From: Thermoplasmatota archaeon
Lineage (GTDB): Archaea; Thermoplasmatota; Thermoplasmata; Thermoplasmatales; GCA-001856825
Reading direction: 5' to 3'
Assembly (NCBI GenBank): GCA_023379555.1
Contig: JAMCQR010000040.1
Location: forward strand, 1-27,196
Length of the DNA stretch: 27,196 bases
The position numbers and the translations under genes were made by a program. The stretch's first letter is position 1. The number at the start of each line of letters is the position of its first letter. Below the pieces are notes generated by a model. That model ran no database searches and was not told where the DNA came from. It worked only from the letters and a program-made list of their open reading frames with translations. Positions 1 to 8,393 of the stretch are shown piece by piece.

Positions 1-1160
1 AAGGGGCTTCCTGCTTCGACGAAGGTAGTTGCCCTTTCAGGTAGAGCTGCCTTCTCCACAGGCTTGAATTCGGCTGTGTCCCAGCCTATCTTCAATATGT
101 TGAGGGAAGCATTCCAGTCCCGGTCTGCAACAAAACCACAGTCTTGGCAGATATGGATTCTTTGCGACAGGGATTTCTGTACCATCCCTCCACATTTGGA
201 GCATATTTGGGAAGTGTTCTCAGGGTCAACAAGCACCAACTCGCCACCAGTTTCTTCCACTTTGTAGCGGGTATACTGTACAAGCTTACCCCAAGACGCA
301 TCCATTATAGATTTAGCAATGTTATGGTTCTTCAGCATATTCCCTATCGTTAAATCTTCGAATATTACCACGTCCGCTTTCTTTGAAATGTTTCTGCTCA
401 TCTTATGGAGATAGTCATCTCTCTTGAACTCTATCTCCCTTTCTACCCTTGCCAGTTTTATTCTTGCTTTCTCCCTATTGCGACTTCCTTTCCTCTTCCT
501 GCTGAGGTTTCTCTGTCTCTCTTTCTTCTTTTCTTGAGATTTCCTGAGAAATCTTATGTTGTCTATTGTTTCACCGTTTGAAAGGGTTGCGAGGTGTTCA
601 AGCCCAAGATCAACGCCTATTGCAGTCTTCAGTTCTTTCTGAGGTTGTTCCTCTGTTTCCACAACGAACGAAGCCCACCAGTCACCAGTCTTATCCTTCT
701 TTATTGTGCACGTCTTGATTAGACCATTCACTTCCCTGTGCTTGAACATCCTCACCTCTCCTATGCCGGAGAGGGAGAGGTGGCCATTCTCAAGTATTCG
801 AAAACCACTCTGCGGATAGGTGAATGACCTGTATCTTGGCAATGACTTGAATCTAGGAAATCCGGGGTTTTCCCCTCTCTTCACCCTTGAGAAGAGATTG
901 TCATAGGATTTATCCAGTCTCCTGAAAACATCCTGAAGGACTTGGGAATGTATCTCTCCATATTCTGGCAGTGTCTTTTTCAATTCAGGAAGCTCGTTGG
1001 CCTGCCTGCTATAGGATTGTGTCTTGCGGTATTCCCTATGGGCGATAATCCTCTGTTGCAATCCCGCATTGTATAGAGTATGGAGAAGATTGAGCCATCC
1101 ATCCATAATGGCTACCTGTTTTGACTTTGGATACAATCTAAATTTGTATGTCCTCTCCAT
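1..1160 (-). CDS. tnpB: TnpB (IS200/IS605 family RNA-guided nuclease), 3' end beyond window
   Basis: An open frame runs from an ATG at 1160 leftward off the window edge (386 codons visible, no stop). The start MERTYKFRLYP is the classic TnpB N-terminus. RuvC residues are visible: D184 in GVDLGLEHLATLSNG, E268 in VIFEDLTIGNM and D348 in DRDWNASLNI, with a zinc ribbon formed by C320/C323 and C338/C341. A TATA-like element at 1181-1191 lies 26 bp before the ATG, so a leaderless transcript is likely. TnpB proteins of this family are guide-RNA-directed DNA nucleases that keep the element at its donor site. No tnpA is seen beside it. The C-terminal tail and the element's right end lie outside the window, so completeness cannot be judged. 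It is clearly a different lineage from the tnpB at 23180. Confidence 0.95.
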   Translation of the reverse strand, partial: MERTYKFRLYPKSKQVAIMDGWLNLLHTLYNAGLQQRIIAHREYRKTQSYSRQANELPELKKTLPEYGEIHSQVLQDVFRRLDKSYDNLFSRVKRGENPGFPRFKSLPRYRSFTYPQSGFRILENGHLSLSGIGEVRMFKHREVNGLIKTCTIKKDKTGDWWASFVVETEEQPQKELKTAIGVDLGLEHLATLSNGETIDNIRFLRKSQEKKKERQRNLSRKRKGSRNREKARIKLARVEREIEFKRDDYLHKMSRNISKKADVVIFEDLTIGNMLKNHNIAKSIMDASWGKLVQYTRYKVEETGGELVLVDPENTSQICSKCGGMVQKSLSQRIHICQDCGFVADRDWNASLNILKIGWDTAEFKPVEKAALPERATTFVEAGSP

Positions 1161-1243
1161 ATAGTTATCTATCCGGTAGTGAAATATAATACTTCTCACA
1201 CGCCGTACTCTGTAGTTTTATTGGTAATTAAACTACAAAGCCT

Positions 1244-1314
1244 CTTGAGGAAAGTCCATACATCTCCATGCTGAAGCATTGGAGTTTTACAGCTTCCCTC
1301 AAACTCCCAACAAA
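1244..1314 (-). repeat. Left end of tnpB element, copy 1 (71 bp, inverted copy at 23072-23142)
   Basis: By eye, 68 of 71 bases match the reverse complement of 23072-23142. Both copies sit upstream of a tnpB gene in the same orientation relative to it. The repeat holds an imperfect hairpin at 1264-1284 (stem CTCC/ATGC against GCAT/GGAG with one bulged base), the subterminal palindrome expected for a TnpA-recognised IS200/IS605 left end. It stops directly next to the TATA element of murQ. Confidence 0.85.
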
Positions 1315-1326
1315 GATTATAATATT
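1315..1326 (+). promoter_or_regulatory. TATA element of murQ abutting the IS left end
   Basis: The AT-rich stretch GATTATAATATT is centred about 26 bp before the murQ ATG at 1347, the spacing expected for an archaeal leaderless promoter. It lies immediately beside the end of the IS left-end repeat (1314), so any upstream activator site of murQ would be IS-derived sequence. No experimental support. Confidence 0.55.
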
Positions 1327-1346
1327 CTATACGCATTTATAGCAAG

Positions 1347-2189
1347 ATGCGAGTAAATAGAAGCATCCCAGATACAGAGAAAGTCAACTCCAATACCAAG
1401 GTCATTTCGACCATGAGTATTCGGTCCATAGTTGAGAAAATACATTCTGAAGATTTCAGAGCCTACAATAGTGTCGGGAAGTCAGTCACAAAAGTGTCCA
1501 AGGTGATAAAACGTGCACTTGGTTGTGTTAAGTCCGGAGGAAGGGTCATTTACGTTGGTTCCGGAACTAGCGGTAGAATAGGGGCACAAGACGCGATTGA
1601 GATGTGGCCCACCTATGGACTAGGTAGGGAGATGTTCGACTATCTCATAGCTGGTGGGAAAATAGCGTTGACTAAATCAATTGAGGGTGCTGAGGACTCT
1701 GGAGAATCCGCAGTCAGAGGATTAAATAAAAAAAAGTTGACTAATAGAGATTGTGTCATCGGAATAACCGCCTCAGGACGCACTCCATTCGTGGTAGCTG
1801 CCCTGAGGGAGGCCAAAGCAAGAGGATGTTTTACTGCCGCAATAGTGAATTCCAGCAAATCTCCCCTTAAAGAAGTGGCCGAGGTTGTCATCTTCCTCAA
1901 TTCGGGCCCAGAGGTGATCCAAGGATCTACCAGGATGAAGGCAGCAACATCTCAGAAAATGGTCCTGAATATAATAAGCACTACAATAGCTATCAAACTT
2001 GGTAGGACCTATGGGAACCGGATGTTTCACATGAAGGCATCCTTCAACAAGAAACTTAAACTGAGGGCCGCCAGCATGATAAGTGAAAGATTCGGGCTCT
2101 CTGAGACAGCGGCTAAGGGAATGCTAGAAGAGAACGCGTACAATCTAGAAAAGACGGTGAGACAACTAGAGAGAATCAGGAAACGTTGA
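1347..2189 (+). CDS. murQ: N-acetylmuramic acid 6-phosphate etherase
   Basis: A 280-aa single-domain SIS protein. MurQ converts MurNAc-6-phosphate to GlcNAc-6-phosphate and D-lactate in the cytoplasm. The sugar-phosphate loop VGSGTSGRIGAQDAIE (residues 70-85), the IEGAEDS motif (112-118), ITASGRTP and GPEVIQGSTRMKAATSQK all match bacterial MurQ. Both catalytic glutamates are present: E85 and E116, spaced 31 residues apart as E83/E114 are in E. coli. Length is close to the usual 295-300 aa, and the N-terminal STMSIRSIVEKIHSED aligns with the bacterial start region, supporting the ATG at 1347. Its 3' end overlaps the convergent amiE-like gene by 14 bp. MurNAc occurs only in bacterial murein, so the gene points to use of foreign cell walls. 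Almost certainly of bacterial origin by transfer (inference). Confidence 0.95.
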   Translation: MRVNRSIPDTEKVNSNTKVISTMSIRSIVEKIHSEDFRAYNSVGKSVTKVSKVIKRALGCVKSGGRVIYVGSGTSGRIGAQDAIEMWPTYGLGREMFDYLIAGGKIALTKSIEGAEDSGESAVRGLNKKKLTNRDCVIGITASGRTPFVVAALREAKARGCFTAAIVNSSKSPLKEVAEVVIFLNSGPEVIQGSTRMKAATSQKMVLNIISTTIAIKLGRTYGNRMFHMKASFNKKLKLRAASMISERFGLSETAAKGMLEENAYNLEKTVRQLERIRKR

Positions 2190-3252
2190 AGAAAACAGCA
2201 TTGTGGAAATGTCTTCGCAGGCTAAGTATTCCATCGGACTCCCTTGTGGGATATACTCTATTTGTCAGAAGTACACATATAAGGTTCAGTTCCGTATTGA
2301 TGCAGATAGATGTTCCGGTAAACCCCGTATGTCCAAATGTCCCGTAAGGCGCGAAGTCGCCCATGAATGCATTCAGGTAAAATGATTCGCTCCTGTTCAC
2401 GGGTGCTGGAACCTTTGTCATCCATCCAAGTCCAAACATTCCCCCAAATTGGACATTCCTGTTGGAAACGGCTAGCTTTGTGACCTTTTCAGGAATGACC
2501 TTTCCATTCAAGAAGGATTGAAGCAATTTCCAGACATCTTGGGAGTTTGAAAACAGTCCCGCATGACCTGCCTCTCCACCTATATAGTAAGATTTTTCAT
2601 CGTGCACTTTCCCCCACACTAAGCCCCTGTCCTCTGTGACTTCTGTAGGGGCGACTCTTTCCTTTTCTACAGAAGGGTTGAATCCAGATGATTTCAAACC
2701 GAGTTTATCGCCGATCTCTTCTTTCCAGATATCTCCAAGTGGTTTTCCGTACAACTCTTCGAGCATGAACCCGAGAAGTATGTAGTTGAGATCACTGTAA
2801 ATCTCTCTGCTGAATGGCACTGCCTTCTCAGCTTCCTTGTTTATACCGGAAAGATAGCTTGCCTTGTTCTTCCCTTCCATGTAAAGCGGTTTATCAGGTA
2901 TCAGTCCGGATGTGTGTGTCATAAGTGTTTCAATCGACAGGTTCTTCAGATTTTGGTACTTTGTAAACAGCCCAAGATCGCCTACTGTGTCTCTTAGAGC
3001 TATCTTTCCTTTTGATAAGAGCTTGCAGAGCAGCAGAGAAGTTGCCAAGGGTTTGGTTAACGATGCCAGGTCATAGATCGTGTCCTGTTCATACTTGAAA
3101 TTTAGTTTCTCTATCGTTCCGAGAGCCCTGTTGTATACGACTTTCCCGTTAATTGAAACTAATGCAGAAAGGCCCATGGTAGCAGAGGGGACTGACTTAT
3201 CAAAAGTCAAGTTCAACTGTTCGGTCATTTTTTCTAGGTCTAGGGTTGCCAC
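2176..3252 (-). CDS. AmiE-like serine beta-lactamase-fold N-acetylmuramyl-L-alanine amidase (or esterase/peptidase)
   Basis: A 358-aa protein of the class C beta-lactamase/PBP-like serine hydrolase fold. The nucleophile motif SLTK is at 64-67, a YSD (YxN-type) motif at 152-154, GEAGHAGLFS at 226-235 and the KTG-equivalent HTG at 308-310. There is no signal peptide, so it should be cytoplasmic. In B. subtilis the homologous-fold AmiE (YbbE) sits between murP and nagZ and releases MurNAc from the peptide; next to murQ, namZ and nagZ this is the most likely role, inferred from context rather than from specificity residues. Beta-lactamase, D-aminopeptidase or esterase activity cannot be excluded. 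The frame opens with GTG at 3252; an ATG at 3228 (residue 9) is an alternative, since a TTATAA at 3260-3265 would place transcription start between them while TGTAAATAA near 3279 fits the GTG. Confidence 0.8.
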   Translation of the reverse strand: MATLDLEKMTEQLNLTFDKSVPSATMGLSALVSINGKVVYNRALGTIEKLNFKYEQDTIYDLASLTKPLATSLLLCKLLSKGKIALRDTVGDLGLFTKYQNLKNLSIETLMTHTSGLIPDKPLYMEGKNKASYLSGINKEAEKAVPFSREIYSDLNYILLGFMLEELYGKPLGDIWKEEIGDKLGLKSSGFNPSVEKERVAPTEVTEDRGLVWGKVHDEKSYYIGGEAGHAGLFSNSQDVWKLLQSFLNGKVIPEKVTKLAVSNRNVQFGGMFGLGWMTKVPAPVNRSESFYLNAFMGDFAPYGTFGHTGFTGTSICINTELNLICVLLTNRVYPTRESDGILSLRRHFHNAVFFNVS

Positions 3253-3419
3253 TTGAGACTTATAACAAGGATTGTTATTTACAATTTTCCAGTTCAGATA
3301 CTATTCGATGAATAATCTGTGCAAAGTCAGCATTCTGGTCTATAGCATCTACCTAGCAAAACAAATAATCTGGAATAAGTCATCTCTTTTTAGGATGAAC
3401 GTTTCCATTTTTGGATTTG

Positions 3420-4316
3420 TCAAAATAAGACTTTTTCCATTATGACAAATGTTCTGGAAATATTGAAACCAAATCTCTTGTAGATGTGGGTCGCTCTTTC
3501 ATCTGTCCAGAGGAAGAACGCCTTTTTGAGTTTCAGTTTCTTCATATTCCTAATCAAATTAATCAGGATTATTGAACCGATACCGTTTGATCTTTCTGAT
3601 TCTAGAACTCCAAATGGTCCAAATCTCTCTCCAGAGGCATACCATTCGGCACCCGATCCTGCAGAAAACATTCCATAGCCAACAATTTTGTTCAATCTCC
3701 TTGCGACAACAACTTGCTCACTTATTCCGTGCTCAAGCACCTCTTTTGCTCGATAATACCAATCGGCGGGAAAGTTATTTCCTATGAACGTCAAGAGATC
3801 ACTCTTCTCAGTGTCCCTAACTGCGGAAACATCCATACCGTTGATTGGTCTCATCTCTGGAATCGCACTTTCTAAGCCCGACTCCATCGAAATTACTCTT
3901 TGAACCTGCTTGAAGCCGAGCTCTAGTAAGGCCAACTTGAGCTGAGGATATCTGGCATCATCTACCCCTGGTAAGAAATAAGTTGGAACCATGTTCGAGT
4001 AATACACTCTTCCAATCTTCCTTCTGGCAAATTCTTCAAACTGCTTATTTATTAGATTCAGCAGATCTTCTCTTTGATTGCTGAATCCCGCACCCAATAT
4101 CCATCCCTTACCTTCTTCATCACTTTCATAAAAGAAGGGATTTCCTCTCGACGCTGCCAGTGAAAACGCCGTCTCTTTATAGGAAGGCAGAATTGGCTTG
4201 ACGAATTCGTTGTCGTAGAATCTTGATTTAAGATCGCCTACACTTACCTGGTCTTCGCTAAAGAATTCGTTCCACATCCGAGTGACTTCCTGGACGTCCT
4301 CAATCATACAGCACAC
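3420..4316 (-). CDS. GNAT-family N-acetyltransferase, probably two tandem GNAT-like domains
   Basis: A 298-aa protein. The C-terminal domain (about 155-298) has the acetyl-CoA pyrophosphate-binding strand and loop FGPFGVLESERSNGIGS (R/Q-x-x-G-x-G/A type, 232-248) and the late GNAT motif HIYKRFGF (277-284). The N-terminal half (about 1-140), with PTYFLPGVDD and LLELGFKQVQR, resembles a degenerate first GNAT repeat. The substrate is not recognisable. The gene is last in the dppB-C-D-F operon, and its start overlaps the end of dppF by 17 bp, which suggests translational coupling and a function tied to the imported substrate, for example an amine of a muropeptide, amino sugar or dipeptide (inference). 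ATG at 4307 (residue 4) is an alternative start. Confidence 0.8.
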   Translation of the reverse strand: MCCMIEDVQEVTRMWNEFFSEDQVSVGDLKSRFYDNEFVKPILPSYKETAFSLAASRGNPFFYESDEEGKGWILGAGFSNQREDLLNLINKQFEEFARRKIGRVYYSNMVPTYFLPGVDDARYPQLKLALLELGFKQVQRVISMESGLESAIPEMRPINGMDVSAVRDTEKSDLLTFIGNNFPADWYYRAKEVLEHGISEQVVVARRLNKIVGYGMFSAGSGAEWYASGERFGPFGVLESERSNGIGSIILINLIRNMKKLKLKKAFFLWTDERATHIYKRFGFNISRTFVIMEKVLF

Positions 4317-5277
4317 ACGCGACGAAGTGATTCTTTTCTACTTCTTTGAAGTCTGGTCTTCTCTCTCTGCAGACATCCTTCACGAAAGGGCACTTGTTTG
4401 CATAACTGCACTCATTTTTCCCCTCGTTTGTATATTCGGATATCTGTCCACCGATTTCATCCGTATTCCATTTCTTGTTTGGGTCAGGGACTGGAATTGA
4501 GTCTATCAGAGTCTTTGTGTACGGGTGGAGGGGGTTCTTGATTATCTCCCCGGATTCTCCCATTTCGACTATCTGTCCGAGATGCATAACTGCAATCCTG
4601 TCTGAAACGTATTGTGTAACCGTAATATCGTGTGAAATGAACATCATAGATTTATTTAATTTTAGCTTCAAATTGATCAAGATGTTCAAGATGTCAGCCC
4701 GAAGGGATACGTCAAGCATTGAGACAGGTTCGTCTGCAACTATAAAATCTGGATCACTGATGACTGCTCTAGCTATCCCAACTCTCTGCCTTTGACCTCC
4801 GCTCATTTGACTCGGAAACTTGTTAAGAAACTGATCGGCAGGGGTAAGTCCAACAGTTTCCAAAGTCTGGATGACCTTATCTACAACTTGCTCTTCGCTC
4901 ATCTCCTTGTGAAAGACTTTCAAGGGGGTAGAGACTGACTTGTAAATCGTCACTACTGGATTGAGGGAGCTGTAGGGATCCTGGAATATCATCTGAGTCT
5001 TTTCCCTGAAGTTGAATAGTTGCCTCTTCTTCAAATCATAAATGTTTTCACCGAAGAAATTTATCTTTCCTTGGTTGAGGTCGATTAATCTTAGAATAGC
5101 CAAACCGAGTGTAGTCTTCCCACTTCCGCTCTCTCCGATGAGTCCAAAGATCTCGTTTTCATTGATGGTGACATTCACCTGATCAAGAGCTCTTGTGGTA
5201 CTGGTGGTTCTTTTTAAGAACCCTCTCTTAGTGACGAATTCCTTTGTGACTTGATTCGTTTCGATAATGCTGTTCAT
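4300..5277 (-). CDS. dppF: Oligopeptide/dipeptide ABC transporter ATPase, DppF/OppF type
   Basis: A 325-aa ABC ATPase that energises peptide import on the inner face of the membrane. Walker A is GESGSGKTT, the Q-loop MIFQDPYSSLNP, the signature SGGQRQRVGIARA, Walker B FIVADEPVSMLD and the H-loop FISHD. The oligo/dipeptide C-terminal extension carries four cysteines in CSYANKCPFVKDVC and HFVACVLYD, as usual for this subfamily. It starts 9 bp after dppD and its 3' end overlaps the GNAT gene, so it is in the middle of one operon on the minus strand. Confidence 0.95.
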   Translation of the reverse strand: MNSIIETNQVTKEFVTKRGFLKRTTSTTRALDQVNVTINENEIFGLIGESGSGKTTLGLAILRLIDLNQGKINFFGENIYDLKKRQLFNFREKTQMIFQDPYSSLNPVVTIYKSVSTPLKVFHKEMSEEQVVDKVIQTLETVGLTPADQFLNKFPSQMSGGQRQRVGIARAVISDPDFIVADEPVSMLDVSLRADILNILINLKLKLNKSMMFISHDITVTQYVSDRIAVMHLGQIVEMGESGEIIKNPLHPYTKTLIDSIPVPDPNKKWNTDEIGGQISEYTNEGKNECSYANKCPFVKDVCRERRPDFKEVEKNHFVACVLYD

Positions 5278-5286
5278 AGTAAGACC

Positions 5287-6252
5287 TCAGTAAAGGTGGC
5301 AGGATACATAGTGATTATCTCCTACATTTTTCAACTCTGGTGGTTCAGCGAGGCATCTGTCAAACATCTTGGGGCAGCGGTCAGCGAACGGGCATCCCTT
5401 TATCTCTTTTGATAGATCTGGAGGAGTTCCCTTGATTCCTTTAATTGCGGTTCCCTTTTCCAACGTTGGTATGGACTGCAGAAGGGCCTCTGTATATGGG
5501 TGAAGCGGGTTTTCGAATAATTGTTTTGCAAAAGCCCTTTCTACAATCTTACCCGCATACATTACGTTGATTATTTCCGCTATGTTTGCGACCAAGGATA
5601 TATCGTGTGTGATAAAGACAAGGGACAGGGAGAGATCCTGTTTGAGTTTTAACAATCTAGTTAGAATCTGTCTCTGAACAACAACATCTAAGGCTGTCGT
5701 CGCTTCATCTGCAATGAGAAGCTTCGGATCACATGCAAGCGCTAAGGCTATGTTTACGCGCTGTTTCATGCCTCCACTGAGTTCGTGAGGGTATGACTTT
5801 TTAATCGATGTTGTTAGCCCAGCCAGCTTCAATTTCTCATCGATTTTTGCGTCCACCAAAGATTCGTCCGTGCCATGCTCGATCATAACATCTCTTAACT
5901 GACCTTCAATCCTCATCACAGGGTTGAGCGAATTCATTGCACTCTGAAAAATCATGGAGACCTCTTTCCATCTATATCTCATAAGGTCTACCGGCCTCAT
6001 CCGCAGAACATCCACCACCCCTTTTGCACCGCGATAATTGACCTTCCCGTTTCTTATCCTTCCAGGTTTTTCGATCAAGTTTAGAAACGTCATGGCAAGA
6101 GTAGATTTCCCTGAGCCGCTCTCGCCTACTATTGCTACAACGTCTCCTTTGTTTATCTCAAGGTTCACGTGGTTAACTGCTTTTATTGTTTTTCCATCGA
6201 CTCCATATTCCACAGAAATGTCCTTAACTTCTAGGAGGGGAAATGACATCAT
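5287..6252 (-). CDS. dppD: Oligopeptide/dipeptide ABC transporter ATPase, DppD/OppD type
   Basis: A 321-aa ABC ATPase, partner of DppF. Walker A is GESGSGKST, the Q-loop MIFQSAMNSLNP, the signature SGGMKQRVNIALA, Walker B LLIADEATTALD and the H-loop VFITHD. The C-terminal extension has CPFADRCPKMFDRC plus a final cysteine in HYVSCHLY. The ATG at 6252 begins 6 bp after the dppC stop. Together the two ATPases drive the DppBC channel. Confidence 0.95.
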   Translation of the reverse strand: MMSFPLLEVKDISVEYGVDGKTIKAVNHVNLEINKGDVVAIVGESGSGKSTLAMTFLNLIEKPGRIRNGKVNYRGAKGVVDVLRMRPVDLMRYRWKEVSMIFQSAMNSLNPVMRIEGQLRDVMIEHGTDESLVDAKIDEKLKLAGLTTSIKKSYPHELSGGMKQRVNIALALACDPKLLIADEATTALDVVVQRQILTRLLKLKQDLSLSLVFITHDISLVANIAEIINVMYAGKIVERAFAKQLFENPLHPYTEALLQSIPTLEKGTAIKGIKGTPPDLSKEIKGCPFADRCPKMFDRCLAEPPELKNVGDNHYVSCHLY

Positions 6253-6258
6253 TTTACT

Positions 6259-7158
6259 CTATCCCCCCTTCTGTGGCTTGGTGGTCTCAAAGATTCCATT
6301 TGACAGAAAATTCGCACCCAGTCCGAGAATTATGATGCCGATACCTGGAGGCAGTAGCCACCACCAAGCCTTGTAAGCTATTCCGTCCTGATTGAAGAAA
6401 TAGTAGAGTTCAGTACCCCAGTTTACAGATCTGAGGTCCCCGAGTCCGAAAAATGCGAGACCGGCTTGTGCAACAACTCCGCCAACTGCTATGAATATTG
6501 CATTTATGGTGATTATTGGAATCAACATTGGAATTATGTCGCGAAATATTATCTGCATTCCGGATAGTCCAGAAAGCTTGGACGCAAGGACATACTGCCT
6601 CTCTTTTAGCGTCAGGGTTTGAGACCTAATTACCCTTGCCAAGAAGGGCCAGCCCAGTATCGAAAGTATAAGTACGGTGGTTTCAAGCGTGGGAGGAAGA
6701 AACGTCTGGAGGATTACCAACAGAGGAAAACCTGGGATTACTAGAAGGACATCGACGGCTCTCATCAAAACGTCATCGATCTTTCCTCCAAAGTATCCTG
6801 CTATCACGCCCACAGTCACCCCTATGAGGGCAGATAATATCGCAATGGTGAAACCCACCACCAAAGATGTTCCAGTTCCAACCATGAACCAAGAAAGGAT
6901 GTCTTGACCTATGTAATCCGTTCCGAGAAGGTGAGCGTGGCTCGGGGGTTGAAACGCGGCTGCATTGTTTGCCAATGGGTTGTAGGGAGCTGCAAAGTGT
7001 CCGATCAGGGCAAATATCACAAGACCGAAGAGTATGATCAAACCAGCTTTGCCCTTCCTATGCTTCCACAGCTTACTCATGAAATCTTTGAATCTCTTAG
7101 TCGGCCTGCTAGATGTCACAGCTTCCATTCTCTCTTTATCTATTCCCACATTCGTCAT
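6259..7158 (-). CDS. dppC: Oligopeptide/dipeptide ABC transporter permease, DppC/OppC type
   Basis: A 299-aa permease. It has a cytoplasmic N-terminus, then a first membrane helix at about residues 35-53, followed by the DppC hallmark HLLGTDYIGQDILS and five further hydrophobic segments. The ATPase-coupling EAA-type loop is YVLASKLSGLSGMQIIFRDIIP-like, around two thirds of the way along. The ATG overlaps the dppB stop in an ATGA, so translation is coupled. The tail FETTKPQKGG is short and cytoplasmic. Confidence 0.95.
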   Translation of the reverse strand: MTNVGIDKERMEAVTSSRPTKRFKDFMSKLWKHRKGKAGLIILFGLVIFALIGHFAAPYNPLANNAAAFQPPSHAHLLGTDYIGQDILSWFMVGTGTSLVVGFTIAILSALIGVTVGVIAGYFGGKIDDVLMRAVDVLLVIPGFPLLVILQTFLPPTLETTVLILSILGWPFLARVIRSQTLTLKERQYVLASKLSGLSGMQIIFRDIIPMLIPIITINAIFIAVGGVVAQAGLAFFGLGDLRSVNWGTELYYFFNQDGIAYKAWWWLLPPGIGIIILGLGANFLSNGIFETTKPQKGG

Positions 7159-8153
7159 TTCAGAACCACCCTGGGGTCAAGATATGCATAAAGCAAATCG
7201 ACTGCGAAATTAGCCAGTATAGTCACTATCACTATTATCAGGAATATTCCCTCTTCCAGAGGGTAATCATAGACTGTTACTGCATTGTAGAGCAGGTAAC
7301 CAATACCTGGATACGAAAAGACCTCTTCCACAATGAATGCCCCGCCTACGATTCCTGCGAATGCTAGTCCTACGCTGGTTGCAACGGGAAGTATAGCATT
7401 CTTGTTAACGTATGACTTCCTGATGGTGTTGAGACTCAACCCCTTCGCTTTCGCCTGAAGTACATAGTCCTCATCTAAGACCGTCACTATGGTGTTTCTC
7501 ATCAAGAGAGCGAAACCTGGAAATGAGGTTATAACTAGAGTGGCGAGGGGGAGTATCGAATGTTTGAGCAGAGAAATAACGAATTGATAGTTGAAACCTG
7601 GAGTGACAAAGTACCCGTATGCGCCTGCTACAGGTAGAATGTGCGTTCCGTCTATGACAACCAGGACTGCAAATACAAGCTGGAAGATGAGAGCAAGCCA
7701 AAAGTATGGAACTGCAGTTAGACCTATTGAGAATGATTGGAGAAAGGAATCACTGTATCCCCTTTTCCAGCCTGAATATGAACCGACTGCTACTCCCAGC
7801 ACAATTGATATAATTGTTGATGTACCCAGAAGGAAAAATGTCCAAGGTATATGGGTAATAATCAGACTCGAAACACTCTGAGGATAGTAATAAAAAGATG
7901 GACCAAAGTTTCCGTGCAAAAGGGAAATCCAGAAACTAATATATTGCTGCCAGAGAGTCCCACTAATGTGCAGTTCGCTTTCAAGAATCTTCAGCTGTTG
8001 AGGTTTCACTATGCCTCCATACTTGGTCAGTAGGATGATCAATACTGGATTTCCTGGCGCCAATCTGGGAAGTAGAAAAACAAGCGTAATAGCCACAAAA
8101 AAAGTAATCGCCATGTAAATTATTCGGCGAATGACGTAGCGCCGTGTTATCAT
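7155..8153 (-). CDS. dppB: Oligopeptide/dipeptide ABC transporter permease, DppB/OppB type
   Basis: A 332-aa permease with about six membrane helices. The N-terminus RRYVIRRIIYMAITFFVAI and the segment VFLLPRLAPGNPV are typical of DppB. The coupling loop with AKAKGLSLNTIRKSYV is the EAA equivalent, and the C-terminus DLLYAYLDPRVVLK matches the usual DxxYxxxDPRV ending. It is first in the operon dppB-C-D-F-GNAT and is transcribed away from the solute-binding protein gene. A TATA element at 8173-8182 lies about 25 bp before the ATG. Confidence 0.95.
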   Translation of the reverse strand: MITRRYVIRRIIYMAITFFVAITLVFLLPRLAPGNPVLIILLTKYGGIVKPQQLKILESELHISGTLWQQYISFWISLLHGNFGPSFYYYPQSVSSLIITHIPWTFFLLGTSTIISIVLGVAVGSYSGWKRGYSDSFLQSFSIGLTAVPYFWLALIFQLVFAVLVVIDGTHILPVAGAYGYFVTPGFNYQFVISLLKHSILPLATLVITSFPGFALLMRNTIVTVLDEDYVLQAKAKGLSLNTIRKSYVNKNAILPVATSVGLAFAGIVGGAFIVEEVFSYPGIGYLLYNAVTVYDYPLEEGIFLIIVIVTILANFAVDLLYAYLDPRVVLK

Positions 8154-8393
8154 TCGGCATTAATTTACTCATCTAATATAACACTTTGCAGACGTAGTAT
8201 TTTTCAGAGAATGTGTTGCTTTCAATTCCTTAATTGGATTTGCAATATGGTGTTTTCTGAATCCCGGGAAATATTTTTAGTCCAACCGAGAGGTTTAGTA
8301 GGTAACAGCTCAACTAAACTTCTATTTTAATATTTCTTTGGTGGATCTTGTTTTGAGAGTAAATGTTTAAATCTATGACAAATTATCAACTCT
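8154..8393. promoter_or_regulatory. Divergent promoter region of dppB operon and solute-binding protein gene
   Basis: For dppB, TATA-like CTAATATAAC (read on the other strand) is at 8173-8182. For the binding protein, TGTTTAAAT is at 8364-8372, 26 bp before its ATG. Both spacings fit leaderless transcripts. Between them lies a 7-bp inverted repeat, GTTTAGT at 8293-8299 and ACTAAAC at 8313-8319 with a 13-bp spacer, which could be a regulator site; this last point is weak. Confidence 0.55.
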
